A stretch of DNA of 64,000 bases from Parascedosporium putredinis (lineage: Eukaryota > Ascomycota > Sordariomycetes > Microascales > Microascaceae). Made by a program: the position numbers and the translations under genes. Of this stretch, positions 36,195 to 48,164 are shown one piece after another. The stretch is taken from positions 1,488,001 through 1,552,000 of the forward strand of contig CASHTG010000001.1 in the NCBI GenBank assembly GCA_949357655.1. Reading direction: 5' to 3'. The notes beneath the pieces were generated by a model. That model was not told where the DNA came from and did no database searches. It saw only the letters and a list, made by a program, of their open reading frames with translations. Positions within the stretch are counted from its first letter, which is position 1. Each line of letters opens with the position of its first letter.

Positions 36195-38648
36195 CTACCA
36201 GCAGCTAAACACGGGGTTTTTCGCCTTGACCATCTCTAGCCTCTCGACAATCACCTTGCGGTGGATGCCGTCCATGCCCTCGGCCGCCGCATACCCGAGA
36301 TCGCCGTCGAGATCGTCCTCGTCGATCGCGTTGCCGTAGAGCTGCTGCGCTATGCTCGTCGTTCTCTTCGCTGCCAACGCCGCATGCGAATACCTTCGGT
36401 TATGTCTCGACGGTGCGTACAAGTTGAGGCCCGCCCGGGAGGGGCCCTGGTAACTCATCCTGGGGTGAGGACCAGAGATTCCATGGGGCTCCGAGTCCGA
36501 CTTTCTTAGAGTCGCCGGCCGCTTTCCGTTCATAGGGTTCACCGGGACCTCGTCGGGCGAACGCGCATCCTCGCCTGATGGAGTCGTCATCTCGAACCGA
36601 CCCGGATGAGGCATATCCGCGGGAGGGCTAGCAACACCGAGCAGGTCACCATCGGTGCCGTTCGCAGGCGCCGAGGAGGCGATGGCGCCAATGTCCATCT
36701 CGTCTATGGAATCCCGCGCGTTGTTGGCGCGCCGGCGGAATTCCGATGATGTGACGCGCATGGGGACCGCCACCGGAATGTCGACAAGGTCATCCCACAC
36801 GCACACTTTGGCGCGGCGGGTGAGCTCCAAGGGCCCATGGTCCGGCGTCTTGAGGGTTTCCACCACGTTCCAAGCCTGACCCTTCATCACGGCAATTTGC
36901 TTGGCAAACATGCGCTCCTTGAAGTCGGGGTCCATCTGGAAGACCTTCCGGAGCTCGTACTGCGTTTGGCTCCACCAGTGTGTTGACGTGAGGAGAGGCA
37001 AAAGTGGTTTCTCGTCTTCTCCGAAAAGGCCGTCCTATCAGGTCGACCGGAAGGAAGAGCCAGCCAAAGGGGAAACTAGTTCACGCATAGACAAGTTAGT
37101 ACTCACAGTCTGTATTACCAGATAGACGCATTCGGGGTATCGATCTGGGTGTCAATGCAAGATTCTCACCTTCTCCATGCATCCGGATGCTTCCAGGGCC
37201 AAGAGAGCGAGTTATCGATTGCGCCGATGGAGATTTGCGGTTCCGTAACGCCTTGGGAGGGGCTAGCGGCCTTCATAGGCCGTTGCCTCTTGTAAGGGTA
37301 CGACGCACGCTCGGCCATCTGGGGCCTCTCATCCAAGTTCACCGGGCGGGGACCAATGGAGTCCTCTCCCTCCTCATCCTCTCCATTATTCATCTTCATT
37401 TGTATCGGTTCTGAAGTGATAGATACCTGCTGCGTTTCCCAGTCTACCTTCACCATCCAGTTGTCGAGGCCGCGGTCTGTGTTCCTCATGATGTAGTCCA
37501 AAATCACCAGCTTTTCCAGCTCCTCCCGGAATGATTGCTTCAAGTTTTCGGTCCAGACAAAGTTGCCAGGCCCGAGGGCGCCTCCAGCGGAGACTCTCCT
37601 TCGCTATCCGAGTCATCGGCGGGGATGACCTGCTTGGTCGGCAATTTTCCGCCCATCGTCTGCGCCGCTTCCTATGAGTGTCAGTGGTGCGGAAGCCAGA
37701 GAGGTACTGATCCGGCCACGGGTTTTCACGTAAGAAGATGTTGGCATCCTTGAAGCCTTTGAGGAAAACTTGGAAACTTCCGGGCTTAGGCGGGAGTGGC
37801 TTCTTTTCCGATAGAAGCTATGACGATCCCAGAACGGGTAGTGGAAGGCCTTGGACGAGAGATTTACAACTTCAGTATAAGGTACCATGCCAGTTTGCAG
37901 CTGGCAGTCGAGAGTGTAGGCCGCAGCCTCACTGACATAGGACAAGTTGGGGATCAGGCTGCCACGGAAGTTAGCTTTTGAGTTCTGACCCCTAGACGCA
38001 GAGTAGACGCAGAGAGAAGGGGACAACTCACCATGCTCTGCCGAAACAGCAGGGGAAAAGGTTTCGGTGTATCCATTTGTTCCACTTTGGGTTTCCGGCT
38101 GCATAAGGCTCCTCGTCCTTTGGCTTGAACACGCCCACGACCTTTCCGGACGTGTTCCGCGCAAAGTAACTGCCCGAACTTCCTTGCGAGATCATCCTCG
38201 GATGTGTACCTTGCTCTATGGCCCTCCTCACGCTGTCGACGATCTCTTCGAATTCCTGCTTCGACATGGCGGGTTGGTAGTCGGCAAGTTCGCCAAAAGT
38301 GAGGGGTCTGACCCCTTCGGGTGGACGGAAAACGGAATGGTGGATTTCCAGGCGCTGCTCCTCGCCAGGGTGGCCGTCCTCGCGCGCTTGAACTTGGACG
38401 CAATCTCATCAGCCCACTTCTCGAGCCTCGCGTTGATCGCTTTGAGGTCTACGCCGGCATTGCTGCCACTCCGGCCGCGGTGTCCCGGGCGACCGGCGCC
38501 TCGGTCGGGATGAGAGGAGGTGTACTGGCCACGGGGGCTGCAGAGAGGCATAGCTCAGGGCGAGGTCTTCTTCGTCCGAGTCGTCGCTAAAGCGATCCGC
38601 CTGAGCGAGGCGCTCGTATCCGGTTGTCGCGGGGCGTGAGGGCGCCAT
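36195..38648 (-). CDS. type II phosphatidylinositol 4-kinase (LSB6-like)
   Basis: It phosphorylates phosphatidylinositol at the 4-position on vacuole, endosome or plasma membranes. The start MAPSRPATTGYERL at 38648 precedes an acidic DSDEEDLALSY stretch. The kinase core follows: EIVDSVRRAIEQG, the P-loop-like SQGSSGSYFARN, VVGVFKPKDEEPY, PCCFGRA (the Cys-rich motif palmitoylated in type II kinases), NLSYVSEAAAYTLDCQL, the catalytic ILDYIMRNTDRGLDNWMV (about 37450) and the activation-loop GAIDNSLSWPWKHPD (about 37200). A disordered Ser/Pro-rich C-terminus ends CW at 36195. Introns lie near 38035, 37690 and between about 37166 and 37001. Exon 1 carries one extra and one missing base (near 38480 and 38395), and another is missing in an A run near 37808. 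Length and domain order fit yeast LSB6 and fungal relatives. Confidence 0.9.
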
Positions 38649-40881
38649 TGGATCGGGGAGGGAGACGACCGGATGTCGAGAGAGTGACGGGAGGAACGAA
38701 GACGACGGTGGCTCGGGGTATATTATCGGCCGGTTTCCTGCAGTCGGCAGGGGTAGGGAAATAAAATAAAATACAAGGGAATCTAGATTGCGAGAAGAGG
38801 GACGAATAGAAAAAGAACCAAAAAAAGGGAGGTCGTCGGGGCTACTAGGCGCCGACTGAAGAAAAAGAACTAAATTCCCCAAGGCCGCATTAGCATACAG
38901 AGACTCACAAATGTGGTGAAATAGCCATTAGATATCAAAGATGAATGAGGAACGGGGTGGGAAAGAAGAGGTTGAAGATGCGAGGAAAAGGAGGGATAAA
39001 AATCAGGCCGAACACATGCAAAGGCAGGGGTTGCGAAAAATAGGTCTCAGAGTCTCCGGAGTGCTGAAGATTGATTCGGAGGCCAGGGGTGACGATACGT
39101 ACTTGAAGAACTGAAGAGAAAGCGGCGCAACAAAACCGGATCTATACTACGCGACACGCTTGCTATTCCATCGTCAATGTCTTGCTTTGTTCTTCTTCTT
39201 AGTCGAAATTCTAAAAGGAGGGAAGATGGTGGGGGTTGATTGCTGCTCCTACAATCTCGACATTGGCGTGAGAATTGGTCGGTGGCTTGTCTTGCTGGGT
39301 GGGATCATCGTCATAATACACCTCCTTTCCTGGTGTGTTCAACGGGCTTGGAAGAGCCAGAACAATGAAGCGTGTTCAGTTCAATAGGCCACACTTGCTC
39401 CGTGCCTGGCCTGGATTAGCCGATGCTCTCCCGCCGCTTAGCTCAGCACACCACCCGTCTGAATCTTTAGGCTGCTCAGGCCCGGAGAAGTGTGGATGAC
39501 GTCGTGGCCCATCCAGTCAAGCCAGCCCAACCAAGTCGATTGTGTATTACCCCACATTGCACCTTCAGATTCCCTCCCACCCCTTCTCTCAGGTCTCTGC
39601 CCTCAGGTTTCCCCTCAGGTCTCCCTCAGAGACAGGACGGGGGCGAGGGCGACGACAAAAAATTAAGGCGATTGGATAAAGGAAGGTTGAAGCCCAGGCC
39701 AACTTTTCCAGACAATGGTGGATGCCTGGTCGCCTCCGCCGGGATGGAGGGTCCGGAGGAGACGGCGCCATCATGCGCGCACCCGGCCGCCGATCGGGTT
39801 AAGCACTAGTTTCGGGTCGATTTCTGCTTAGACTACCTCGGTACTACAACTACAGATTGAATGCCGATAGAAGACCCTGCGCTTCTCCAGCCACACTTGC
39901 ATTGTGTTGTTCGTCAAGCAACACGCGACGCAGCCTGGATGTGTCCCTGATTACAAATGCGCTGAGGAATATATCCAGCGGGCGATCTTTCCACCCTTTC
40001 GGCTTGGAAGCGTCTGTCCCCCTCTGTCGACACATGGATCCCCGTCCGGGCAGTGCCCAGTCTCCCAGCGCTTGCCACTAGGCCAATCCCGCCCTAATAG
40101 CGTGGTTTAACGGGGGACCTTTGGAACTATACGTGACGCGCAAGACCTGGGCAACGACTAGCGTCGTGGTGATCCAAACCTTCATGTGCTTACCAAGGTC
40201 TCATCCCCGTCCATTGCAACCCCTCTACTCTGGCAAAATAGGGGGCATGCCAGGGAGTAAAAGGGGTCGGACACTGCTAATGATTGATCAAATGGATGCA
40301 ACGGATCCATCATTGATCCATTTGACCCATTGAATCCATCATCCATTGGCATCCAACTCCCCACACACCTGCCCGCAATCAATTGAACCTTTCCTCGCGT
40401 GATACATCCCCGACTCTTCGTCGCCGCCCCTGCTGTCAAACTGTTTGACAGAGTTTGCCCCAAACCTCTTGTCTTCTGCCTTGTGCAAACGATATCAACG
40501 CGCCCACCCGCCCGAAGCATAAGTCTTCGGGCTGCAGCGTCCGGGCACTTGAAGTCTGATCCTCTCGAGGCCCTCCCAATTATCTTGTAGCTTCAGATCA
40601 CGTATTTTGGGCTTTTTCCTTCGGGCCAGCCAAGCCAAGGGAGCCCAATATTAACCCCTTCTCCCGTCCTACATTTCTCTTCCTGATCCCCTTTACCCTC
40701 CCCCTTCCTTCATCTTCTTCTCCCCCATACCTACTTGAATATCATATTTCCCCAGATAACCCCTCCGCCTTTCTATTTTCTCGAGGGATATTTGTCGATA
40801 AGAAATAAGGACTCGAAGACCCCTTTATCCCCCTTCCTCCCGCCCTACTGCCACTTGCAAGTATCGCTCCTCCAATCAATC
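38649..40881. other. 2.2 kb intergenic region, no gene recognised
   Basis: It holds the promoter side of the kinase gene. A TACCTCGGTA motif is at 39834. A short inverted repeat (TCAAATGGAT at 40288, ATCCATTTGA at 40316) surrounds a GGATCC site. From about 40640 the plus strand is CT-rich, as in a fungal promoter/leader. Confidence 0.5.
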
Positions 40882-41349
40882 ATGCCGACGGAGCAAGAGA
40901 GCAAAACGCAAGCCAGCCCTATGGACGAGCCGCCAACCGAGTCCAATGACCACGGGGAGACCCGTAGGGGTCGGACCATTGCCCGCGCAACACCCCGATT
41001 GCCAATCACAGCAACGAACCGCACCGGAACGGGAGAATCTAGCACCCTCCGTGGCCGCACCAGATGGAGATCCACCTCCCCGTTTGTCCAGCTCTCCCGA
41101 AACACGAGCTCCCAGGCCGGCGCCAAAGCGACCCCGCGCGGGACATCACCCTCGTCAAGATTACTCTTGCGAGTAGCCATGATGAACAGGCAGCGGAGCC
41201 AGAGCCCCTCACGCTCGAGGGATCAACACCCGAAGCAGAGGAGGAGCACGCGAAGACGGAAGAGGACGAGAGGAATCAGCCGAGATCACGTGGTAGAGGC
41301 CACTCGACATCAAAAGAGCTCCCCTCTCCAGATGGAAGAGGAATGCTAG
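40882..41349 (+). CDS. hypothetical disordered protein (doubtful)
   Basis: An ATG in good context follows a CT-rich leader typical of expressed fungal genes. The frame gives about 155 aa, starting MPTEQESKTQASPMDEPPTE, then Arg/Ser/Thr-rich sequence with RSQSPSRSRD. In the next frame, from about 41075, the translation (ITLVKITLASS, then acidic TPEAEEEHAKTEEDE) looks at least as natural. A missing C in one of the runs near 41075-41135 may therefore place the real end downstream, up to 41546. No family recognised, and it could be noncoding. Confidence 0.35.
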   Translation: MPTEQESKTQASPMDEPPTESNDHGETRRGRTIARATPRLPITATNRTGTGESSTLRGRTRWRSTSPFVQLSRNTSSQAGAKATPRGTSPSSRLLLRVAMMNRQRSQSPSRSRDQHPKQRRSTRRRKRTRGISRDHVVEATRHQKSSPLQMEEEC

Positions 41350-43800
41350 TGCTTAGGAACATCCACCCTTTCCCATGTTTCTGCATGTTCTTCGGTATTG
41401 GGCTTACCTCTGAGAGAGAAACCTATGATTCCGCCCAGGAGCGTGACGGTCAGCCCCCTCCCCTCCCCGCTCGGGTCCAACATGTTGTCAGCCCTCGAGT
41501 CCGCGGGGGAGTTTTCTTCTTCCTTTTATATTATGCTTGGCGGTAGAAGCTAAGGAGAGAGCCAGGGCTCTCTCCTTGAGATGAAAGGAAGAGAAACCAA
41601 AAGAATGCTACTACTTGGCAGTAGAGGGGCACAACACGGTGTTTTGGCGGACAGGATAAGGATATATGGATAGGACTGTTTGGCGTTCTGCTCTTCTGCT
41701 CTTCTGCTGTTTTTTTTTTGTCTTTGGATACCACGCAAGCTGTACTCGTAGCAGATTGTCAAACTACAAGGAATAGAGGATGAATTCAAGGTTAACTAAC
41801 CAACCATCGGCCTTTGTGTGCCTTTTCATCCCACGTCTCATCGTTCATCATGCATCTACAAGTACGATGTTCAATGCTATGCATTACATTGACGACGTTC
41901 TTCCCTCGCGTCATCTCGAAGCAGCCCTCCATCATGCCTGGGGCCGATAACTAGTGGGGCTTTGGCTTTGGCCCGGCTCTGCAACTCGGTCTCAACTCGG
42001 TCTAGGGTGGGCGACAAGCACCAAGTCTTTCACATAATCCACGAGAGAGACAGGGATGTCCGGCTAGAGCGCTTGCGAGGCCGGCGGCTGGGGGAAGCTG
42101 CAACCCTTGCAAAACCTCGATGAAAAGATAGGCTTGGTCGCATGACCATGTGCACAGTGCGAAAGAAAACACCGATGACGGCCGAGCGCCGAAATTGCCT
42201 TGCAACGAACGAGAACGACCTCGATCCTGCCTAGAAGCCCGGTGAAGTAGAGTGCAGGGCTGAAGAGTTGGCCACTGGACCAGCAGGTGTGGGACCTCCT
42301 CTCCTGAGATAGAACCTCCTCCTTGTGCACTTCTGCCCCTTCCGCCCCTTCTCCCCTTCTGTGCTCTATGCTAGCGGCCCCGTGACCACCATGGCGGCGG
42401 TGTTTGTCCAGTGCCCAAGCTTGGTCCGAAACCTGTAACCTGCAAGAAGAAGTGCTGATGAGGATCAAATGGACTTTTGGGTCTCTCCTGCTGCCTGCCC
42501 TCACCTCACGCCTTTCCCCACACTCACAGTGCAGGAAACCGCACCCTTGTTGCTGGTGCCATCTCGACCAATTCTGTTTGTCCTGCGGGCGACCATGGAG
42601 AATGGCTATGGTCTTCGATCGAGGAGTAAGAAATAGTCATGGTCCTGCCCCCTTCTGATAAATTGTTTTCCAACGCCCGCTTTCTTTTGGTTTCTGCAAT
42701 ATAAAACAAATGAGCTAGGATCCGCCGTCAGCAGAAATTGCTGCGTTGAGAGATAGACGATCTGCCAACCTTCACACGCTCCCTCTTCACCTGTCGCCCT
42801 TCGAGCTCGCTACGGTTCTTCCTCTTTTCGATTTCGAGATTGGTAGTCGTCGGGAGTGTTCAAATCGCCCTGCCACCTACTTTCATCTCATCGCGCAAGA
42901 ACAAAAAAAGATAGGCGAAGCCAGGCTAGGCTCCGAGGCGGTCATTCTCAACCGTGCATGAACATCCCCAAGATTGCTTCTTTGCTGCGACAAGAGGCTT
43001 AAAGTGTGAACTTGGCTGAGGCCAGCCAAAGGGCCCTCAGGGATTCCCAGATTACTAACGTCATCCTTCCCTCTGTCGCGAAACCTCCCGAACGTCGGCT
43101 CCCCGAACCGCAATCTCCCCACGCTGAGTGTCGCGTTCAAAAAGAACATCCGCCGAACAACCCTTCCACCCGCCCTTCTGCCTGGAGTGACTTACTTTTC
43201 CAACCACACACCTAAATCGGGGGAGAAAGAAACGGCCAGCTTGCGACGACCTTGACCTTTCCTTGCAACATTTTCAGTCACCACTAGCCACCGCGCGAAT
43301 CTGGTTGTAGCCTTTGGCGCTTTCCACCTCTCTTTTTTTTTTTTGGTCTCCCCTGCCACCTCCCCGCCAACCTGGGCGCGAGAAGTCACCCCACCGAGGC
43401 CCGAATCTTAGGGGACGGCGAGAACCTAGGCTGTGCCCTGCCCCGCGAAACTTTTACGGTTCAAGCATATCTGCATCGGTACCCATGTGATCAACACAAA
43501 CTTCGCGACTCCTCCTCCTACCTTCACCTCTTCTTCGCAGTTTCCTTGTGTCTTTCGGATGCTCTGAGCGCGTCAAAGGGAGTGAAGCTTTCGACAAGGC
43601 AAGTTGGTGATAGCGCCATGCCTTCTCCAAAGCTCCCGAATGGTACCTTTCCTGATTCTTCCCATACTACATTGCCCCCTTTCCCACACAAGCCCTCCCC
43701 GCAAATATCCGTGAATATAGATTTCGAAGCCCGAGGCGTTGAGGGTGCGCGACTTCCCCATTCTCTTTCATTGCCTTGCCTGCGTCCCCGTGCTATTGTA
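41350..43800. other. 2.4 kb intergenic region, no gene recognised
   Basis: No coding signal beyond the possible extension of the doubtful gene to 41546. The last several hundred bases are C-rich with CACC and CCTCC runs and are probably the promoter and leader of the helicase gene that follows. Confidence 0.5.
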
Positions 43801-46800
43801 ATGGATGATGCTCACACGAACGGATTTTCTAAAGGGCGATCGATCTTTGTACCTCCCCGAACGACCAAACCAATGGCACTGCGTCATGGAACCCCGCCGC
43901 TCTGCTCAACCCGAGGCACGCCGCGCGACAGCAACCGGCGCGCCGGCAGCAGCACAACGGATCCGTCATGGCACCGGCCCAGCCCGTGCACTCCGCGGAC
44001 CCGTCCTTTTTCTTCCCGACACCCGGAACCCCCGCTTTCCCACACTCTACTCCCCCGAATACCACGCCATCTTTGACGCTGCAGTCTTCGGACGTCACGC
44101 AACAGTCGTTCGCCTTCACCTTTGACTCTCCAGCCCATTCTGTCGATCTAACCTCGCCGATGGTCACGCCCACCAACTCAAGCGTCGGCATGGGGGAATG
44201 ATCGAGCGGATGAGTAATATTCAAGAACGGGCCTTTGTCGTGCCCCCAACCAAGAAAAGGAGGGTCGACGAGGTTGTTGATTCGTCGAATGTTAAGAAGG
44301 CCATGATCACTGGTGGTGGCGGCATGTTGGGCGAGGCCGTCAGAAATATAAACACTCATGTCACCGTGCCAATGATGAATGGAGGCGGTGCGCAGACGGT
44401 GGACTTGACCGAAGGTGCGGGAAACCCCCTCGAACACTGATATGTGCCGTCCCAATTTCGGATAGCAAAGAATGCTGACCCTCAATAGGCGATGATGATG
44501 TCGAGCTCGTAGCCAGTCCCCAAGATGAAGAGGTTTGTTATGGCATGCTCATGGCAAAGTTGGAGTGCTTCAAGGTCCCCTCACCTAAGCCTGGTGCCCT
44601 TAGCCTTTTCGGCCCCCAGTGGGTCCCCATAGTCAAGATCGTGTTGAAAAGGCTCTCGGGTGACAAGACGACGCGGATTCAAGCCTATGACCACACCAGG
44701 GAGATCATCGGTAATGTGGATGCGTCTACATCCCAGGGTCTCGCAAGCCTCCTCGACACAACCATGAAAATTCGCACCGACTGCCGCATTCCTTCGAGGC
44801 AGAAGCAGGGCGACGAGACGCCCGGCGCATCCATCTCCCGGTCATACCCCATCGACCTCGTTCTTTACGGGCCTATCAAGCACGCCAAGAGCGTGGGCAA
44901 ACACCTTTCCAGGTACAACCTGCAACTCCATGGCCCGAAATGGGTCCAGAGCGGCCTGAAGGTGCACAATCCCCACATCCAAGAGTACAAGCCGCCCCCT
45001 CAAAAGTCGTACTCGGGTTTGCAGGGTAGCTCCTCTACGGCGCCTACCCTCAGGACAGTAGAGGAGGTCCGTAACGAAGTAATGTCCGTCTTCGATTCGC
45101 TTGCCGACACCCAACACCTGCCCGAATCGGCGACCCCCGCCACCGTGCAGACGCCCCTTTTAAAACATCAGCGGCAGGGTTTGTATTTTATGAAGTGCAG
45201 GGAGTCGATGGAGAATGCAGAGGGCACAGGAGGTAGCAACCCATCGCTGTGGAAGAGACGGATGAACGAGAATCTCCAGATGGCGTACGTCAACGTCATC
45301 ACGGGCCAGTGGACCTCCCATCCACCCGAGACCCGGGGCGGTATCCTCGCCGACATGATGGGTCTTGGAAAAACTCTAAGCATCCTGTCGCTAGTCGTCA
45401 CCTCGCTCGACGATTCCCGCAAATGGGGCACGAAATCCCCGGTCCAGCCCAAGACACCGAAAGCGCCCGCTGGGGGCCTCGAGCCCACGCGCAAACGCTG
45501 CAGCTGACGAAGCTGGTCAGGAACACAAAAGCAACCCTGCTCGTGTGCCCGCTCAGCACGATTACGAATTGGGAGGAGCAGATCAAGCAGCATGTCAAGC
45601 CCGGCACGATCAAATACCACGTCTATCATGGGTCGGGCCGAATCAAGGATCTGCGCAAGCTGTCTGAATTCGATCTTGTCCTCACAACGTACGGGTCCGT
45701 CTCAAGCGAGCTTAGCGGCCGTAGCAAAGAGAAGCAGGGCCCTTTCCCGCTGGAAGAGCTCGGGTGGTTCCGCATCGTTCTTGACGAAGCTCATATGATC
45801 CGTGAGCAGTCAACTCTGCAGTTCAAGGCAATCTGCAGATTACAAGCGGAGCGGCGGTGGGCCGTCACCGGTACGCCCGTGCAGAACCGACTCGACGACT
45901 TGGCAGCACTCCTCGCCTTTATCCGCCTGAAGCCTTTCGACGATAGAAGCAAGTTTGTACGACACATAGTCGAACCGTTCAAGTGCTGCGACCCGGAAAT
46001 CGTGCCCAAACTTCGGATTCTTGTCGATTCCGTCACTCTTCGTCGCCTTAAAGATAAAATTGATCTCCCTCCTCGGACTGACCAAATTGTCAGGCTCCCC
46101 TTCTCAAGGAGGAGAGATACGTGTACGAACTGTTTGCGCGAAACGCTCAGGACCGCGTCCGCGTCCTCGCGGGGAGCGGCATCGAGAAGGCGCTGGGCGG
46201 CCACACGTATATTCACATTCTGCGCGCGATCCTGCGGCTTCGGCTCATTTGCGCCCACGGGAAAGATTTGCTCAATGAGGACGATCTCGCAGCCTTGCAA
46301 GGGATGACGGCGGAAATGGCCATCGACCTTGATAGCGACGAGGAAGCGGAAGACAGTGCCTCGGCGCTTCCCGACCGCAAGGCCTATGAAATGTTTGAGC
46401 TCATGCAAGAGACGAATAATGACTCGTGCATTAGCTGCCAGAAGAAATTTGGAGCAGACGAGAGCGACAACATCGAGTCCGAGGGCCAGGAAGATCTCAT
46501 GGGGTATATGAACCCTTGTTTCCACTTGATCTGCACCTCGTGCGTTCGATCCTTCAAGGATCAATCCAAGGCCGCCATGCAGCCGGGGTGACGCGGGGTC
46601 CCTGTCCGGCCTGCAGTGCCTGGGTCCAGACGTACCTCGTTGAGCTCCGACGCTCGAAAACCAACGTGGAGCACGATGGTCCGGCCATCAAGTCTAAGAG
46701 GCGTACTGGTGGCGCTAACGGTGCCAAGAGGACGTTTGACAAGTATTCTGGCCCCAGCACCAAGGTCCAAGCCTTGATCGAGGACCTGCTGCAATCCAAA

Positions 46801-47305
46801 GCGGAGAGCGAAAAGATGCCCGACGAGCCGCCCCTCAAGTCGGTCGTGTTCTCGGCATGGACCTCGCATCTAGACCTCATCCAGCTCGCGCTCGACAACG
46901 TAGGTGTATCATACACTAGGCTGGACGGTAGCATGACCCGAGCGGCGCGTACAAACGCGATGGATCGGTTCCGCGAGGACAACTCTGTCCACGTTATACT
47001 TGTCTCCATCATGGCAGGTGGGCTCGGGCTCAACCTCACGGCGGGTAGCAATGTCTACGTTATGGAACCACAGTACAACCCGGCGGCGGAGGCGCAGGCC
47101 ATCGACCGAGTGCACCGGCTGGGCCAAAGAGACCGGTAAAAACGGTGCGCTACATCATGCAAGACAGCTTCGAGGAGAAGATGCTGCAGCTACAGGAGAA
47201 GAAGATGAAGCTAGCCTCCTGAGTATGGACGGAAGGGGCAAGGCTGTCGACAAGGGTGAGGCAGCAAGACAGAAGCTCATGGACCTGAGAAGCTTATTCA
47301 AGTAA
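43801..47305 (+). CDS. SNF2-RING helicase with HIRAN-like N-terminal region (HLTF/Rad5/Rad16 class)
   Basis: Two exons, 43801-44414 and 44489-47305. Seven one-base gaps (near 43860, 44192, 45480, 46095, 46588, 47133 and 47217, mostly G/C runs), each filled by one base, give a continuous 1145-aa frame. Order: disordered N-terminus; NLS-like PPTKKRRVDE; a region (44520-44960) whose spacing resembles a HIRAN domain (IIGNVDASTSQGLASLL, then IDLVLYGPIKHAKSVGKHLSRYNLQLHG); Walker A DMMGLGKTLSILSLV; VLDEAHMIRE; VTGTPVQNRLDDL; RING CISC ... CFHLICTSC ... CPAC (46425-46615); SVVFSAWTSHLDLI; QAIDRVHRLGQ; C-terminal coil. Such proteins remodel DNA or nucleoprotein and act as ubiquitin ligases in lesion bypass; HIRAN binds DNA 3' ends in HLTF. 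An in-frame ATG at 43618 is the alternative start. Confidence 0.88.
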
Positions 47306-48164
47306 AACAGCAAGAGTTGAAAGCAATAGAGACTTAGAACCTGGGCGGGGAAAATCTAACGCGTGGAGCGGCAACCAGGGGTCGTTGGTAGACCATTGAC
47401 AAGATCAATATTCCTCCCCTCTGATCTTTTTATCTTTTCCTGGCCCCTTCTATACTTGGTACCTCAACATGCGCTCTTTTTATCTCTTTATCTTATTTTA
47501 TTTTCTTCTCTCGGCATCGGCAGACATAAAGATATATATATACATATATGTATCACTTGGCGGCATTGCAACGGAAATCCTCGAGCATAAAATAGGCGGG
47601 TAGGCTATATCCCTGGGCATTCATTCGCATCTTGAGAGGGGGCCTCTGTCCGTCCCATCGTTCCTTGGCCCCCATTGCTTCATGTTCATGTACATCATAA
47701 TTCTTTTTTTTTCGTTTATTCTCTATTTTTCTTTTCAACCTTTTCAGGAGAAGACAGTAATGCCAATCGCCATGCTGCAAGTTTGGCTACATCACACGCT
47801 TGCTTCCGCCTGTAGATCCTTTGATTCCTCTTCACCGCTTCGTGCTATTCCCTAAATGACTTTCCGCCGGGTACGGCGGCGCGAGTCATGTCCTAAGTTA
47901 TATGCTATGGGGAACAGCGCAAAATGTCATCACCGGGTATCGACTATCGACTGGTCAACTATCATTCTCCAATCGTTCTGCTCCATATCTCCTTTTTCTC
48001 AAGCCTGCAGTCCCCCTCTTCCCCCTTTTGATTAGGGACGTGCCCTTCCTCCTCCCTCCTCCTGATGCATCACCCTCGTAATAATCCTCGCCCGGCAGCA
48101 AGGCCCCGTCCCGCCTTTTTATTGTATTTCCTTTCTAGCACGCCGTTCCCTTCTGTGTCCCTTT
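47306..48164. other. convergent 3' intergenic region
   Basis: It lies between two genes transcribed towards each other. ATATATATACATATATG near 47530 and T-rich tracts are plausible 3' end signals. No gene seen. Confidence 0.6.

Noticed and set aside
39160..39387. 75-aa frame with one membrane-like segment (WLVLLGGIIVIIHLLSW)
   Set aside because: Too short, no leader or context, and a single hydrophobic stretch is easily found by chance.
11746..47305. Reading the frame breaks as pseudogenes or as introns
   Set aside because: No splice-site pairs fit most of the breaks, there are no premature stops apart from those caused by the shift, and motifs on both sides are intact.
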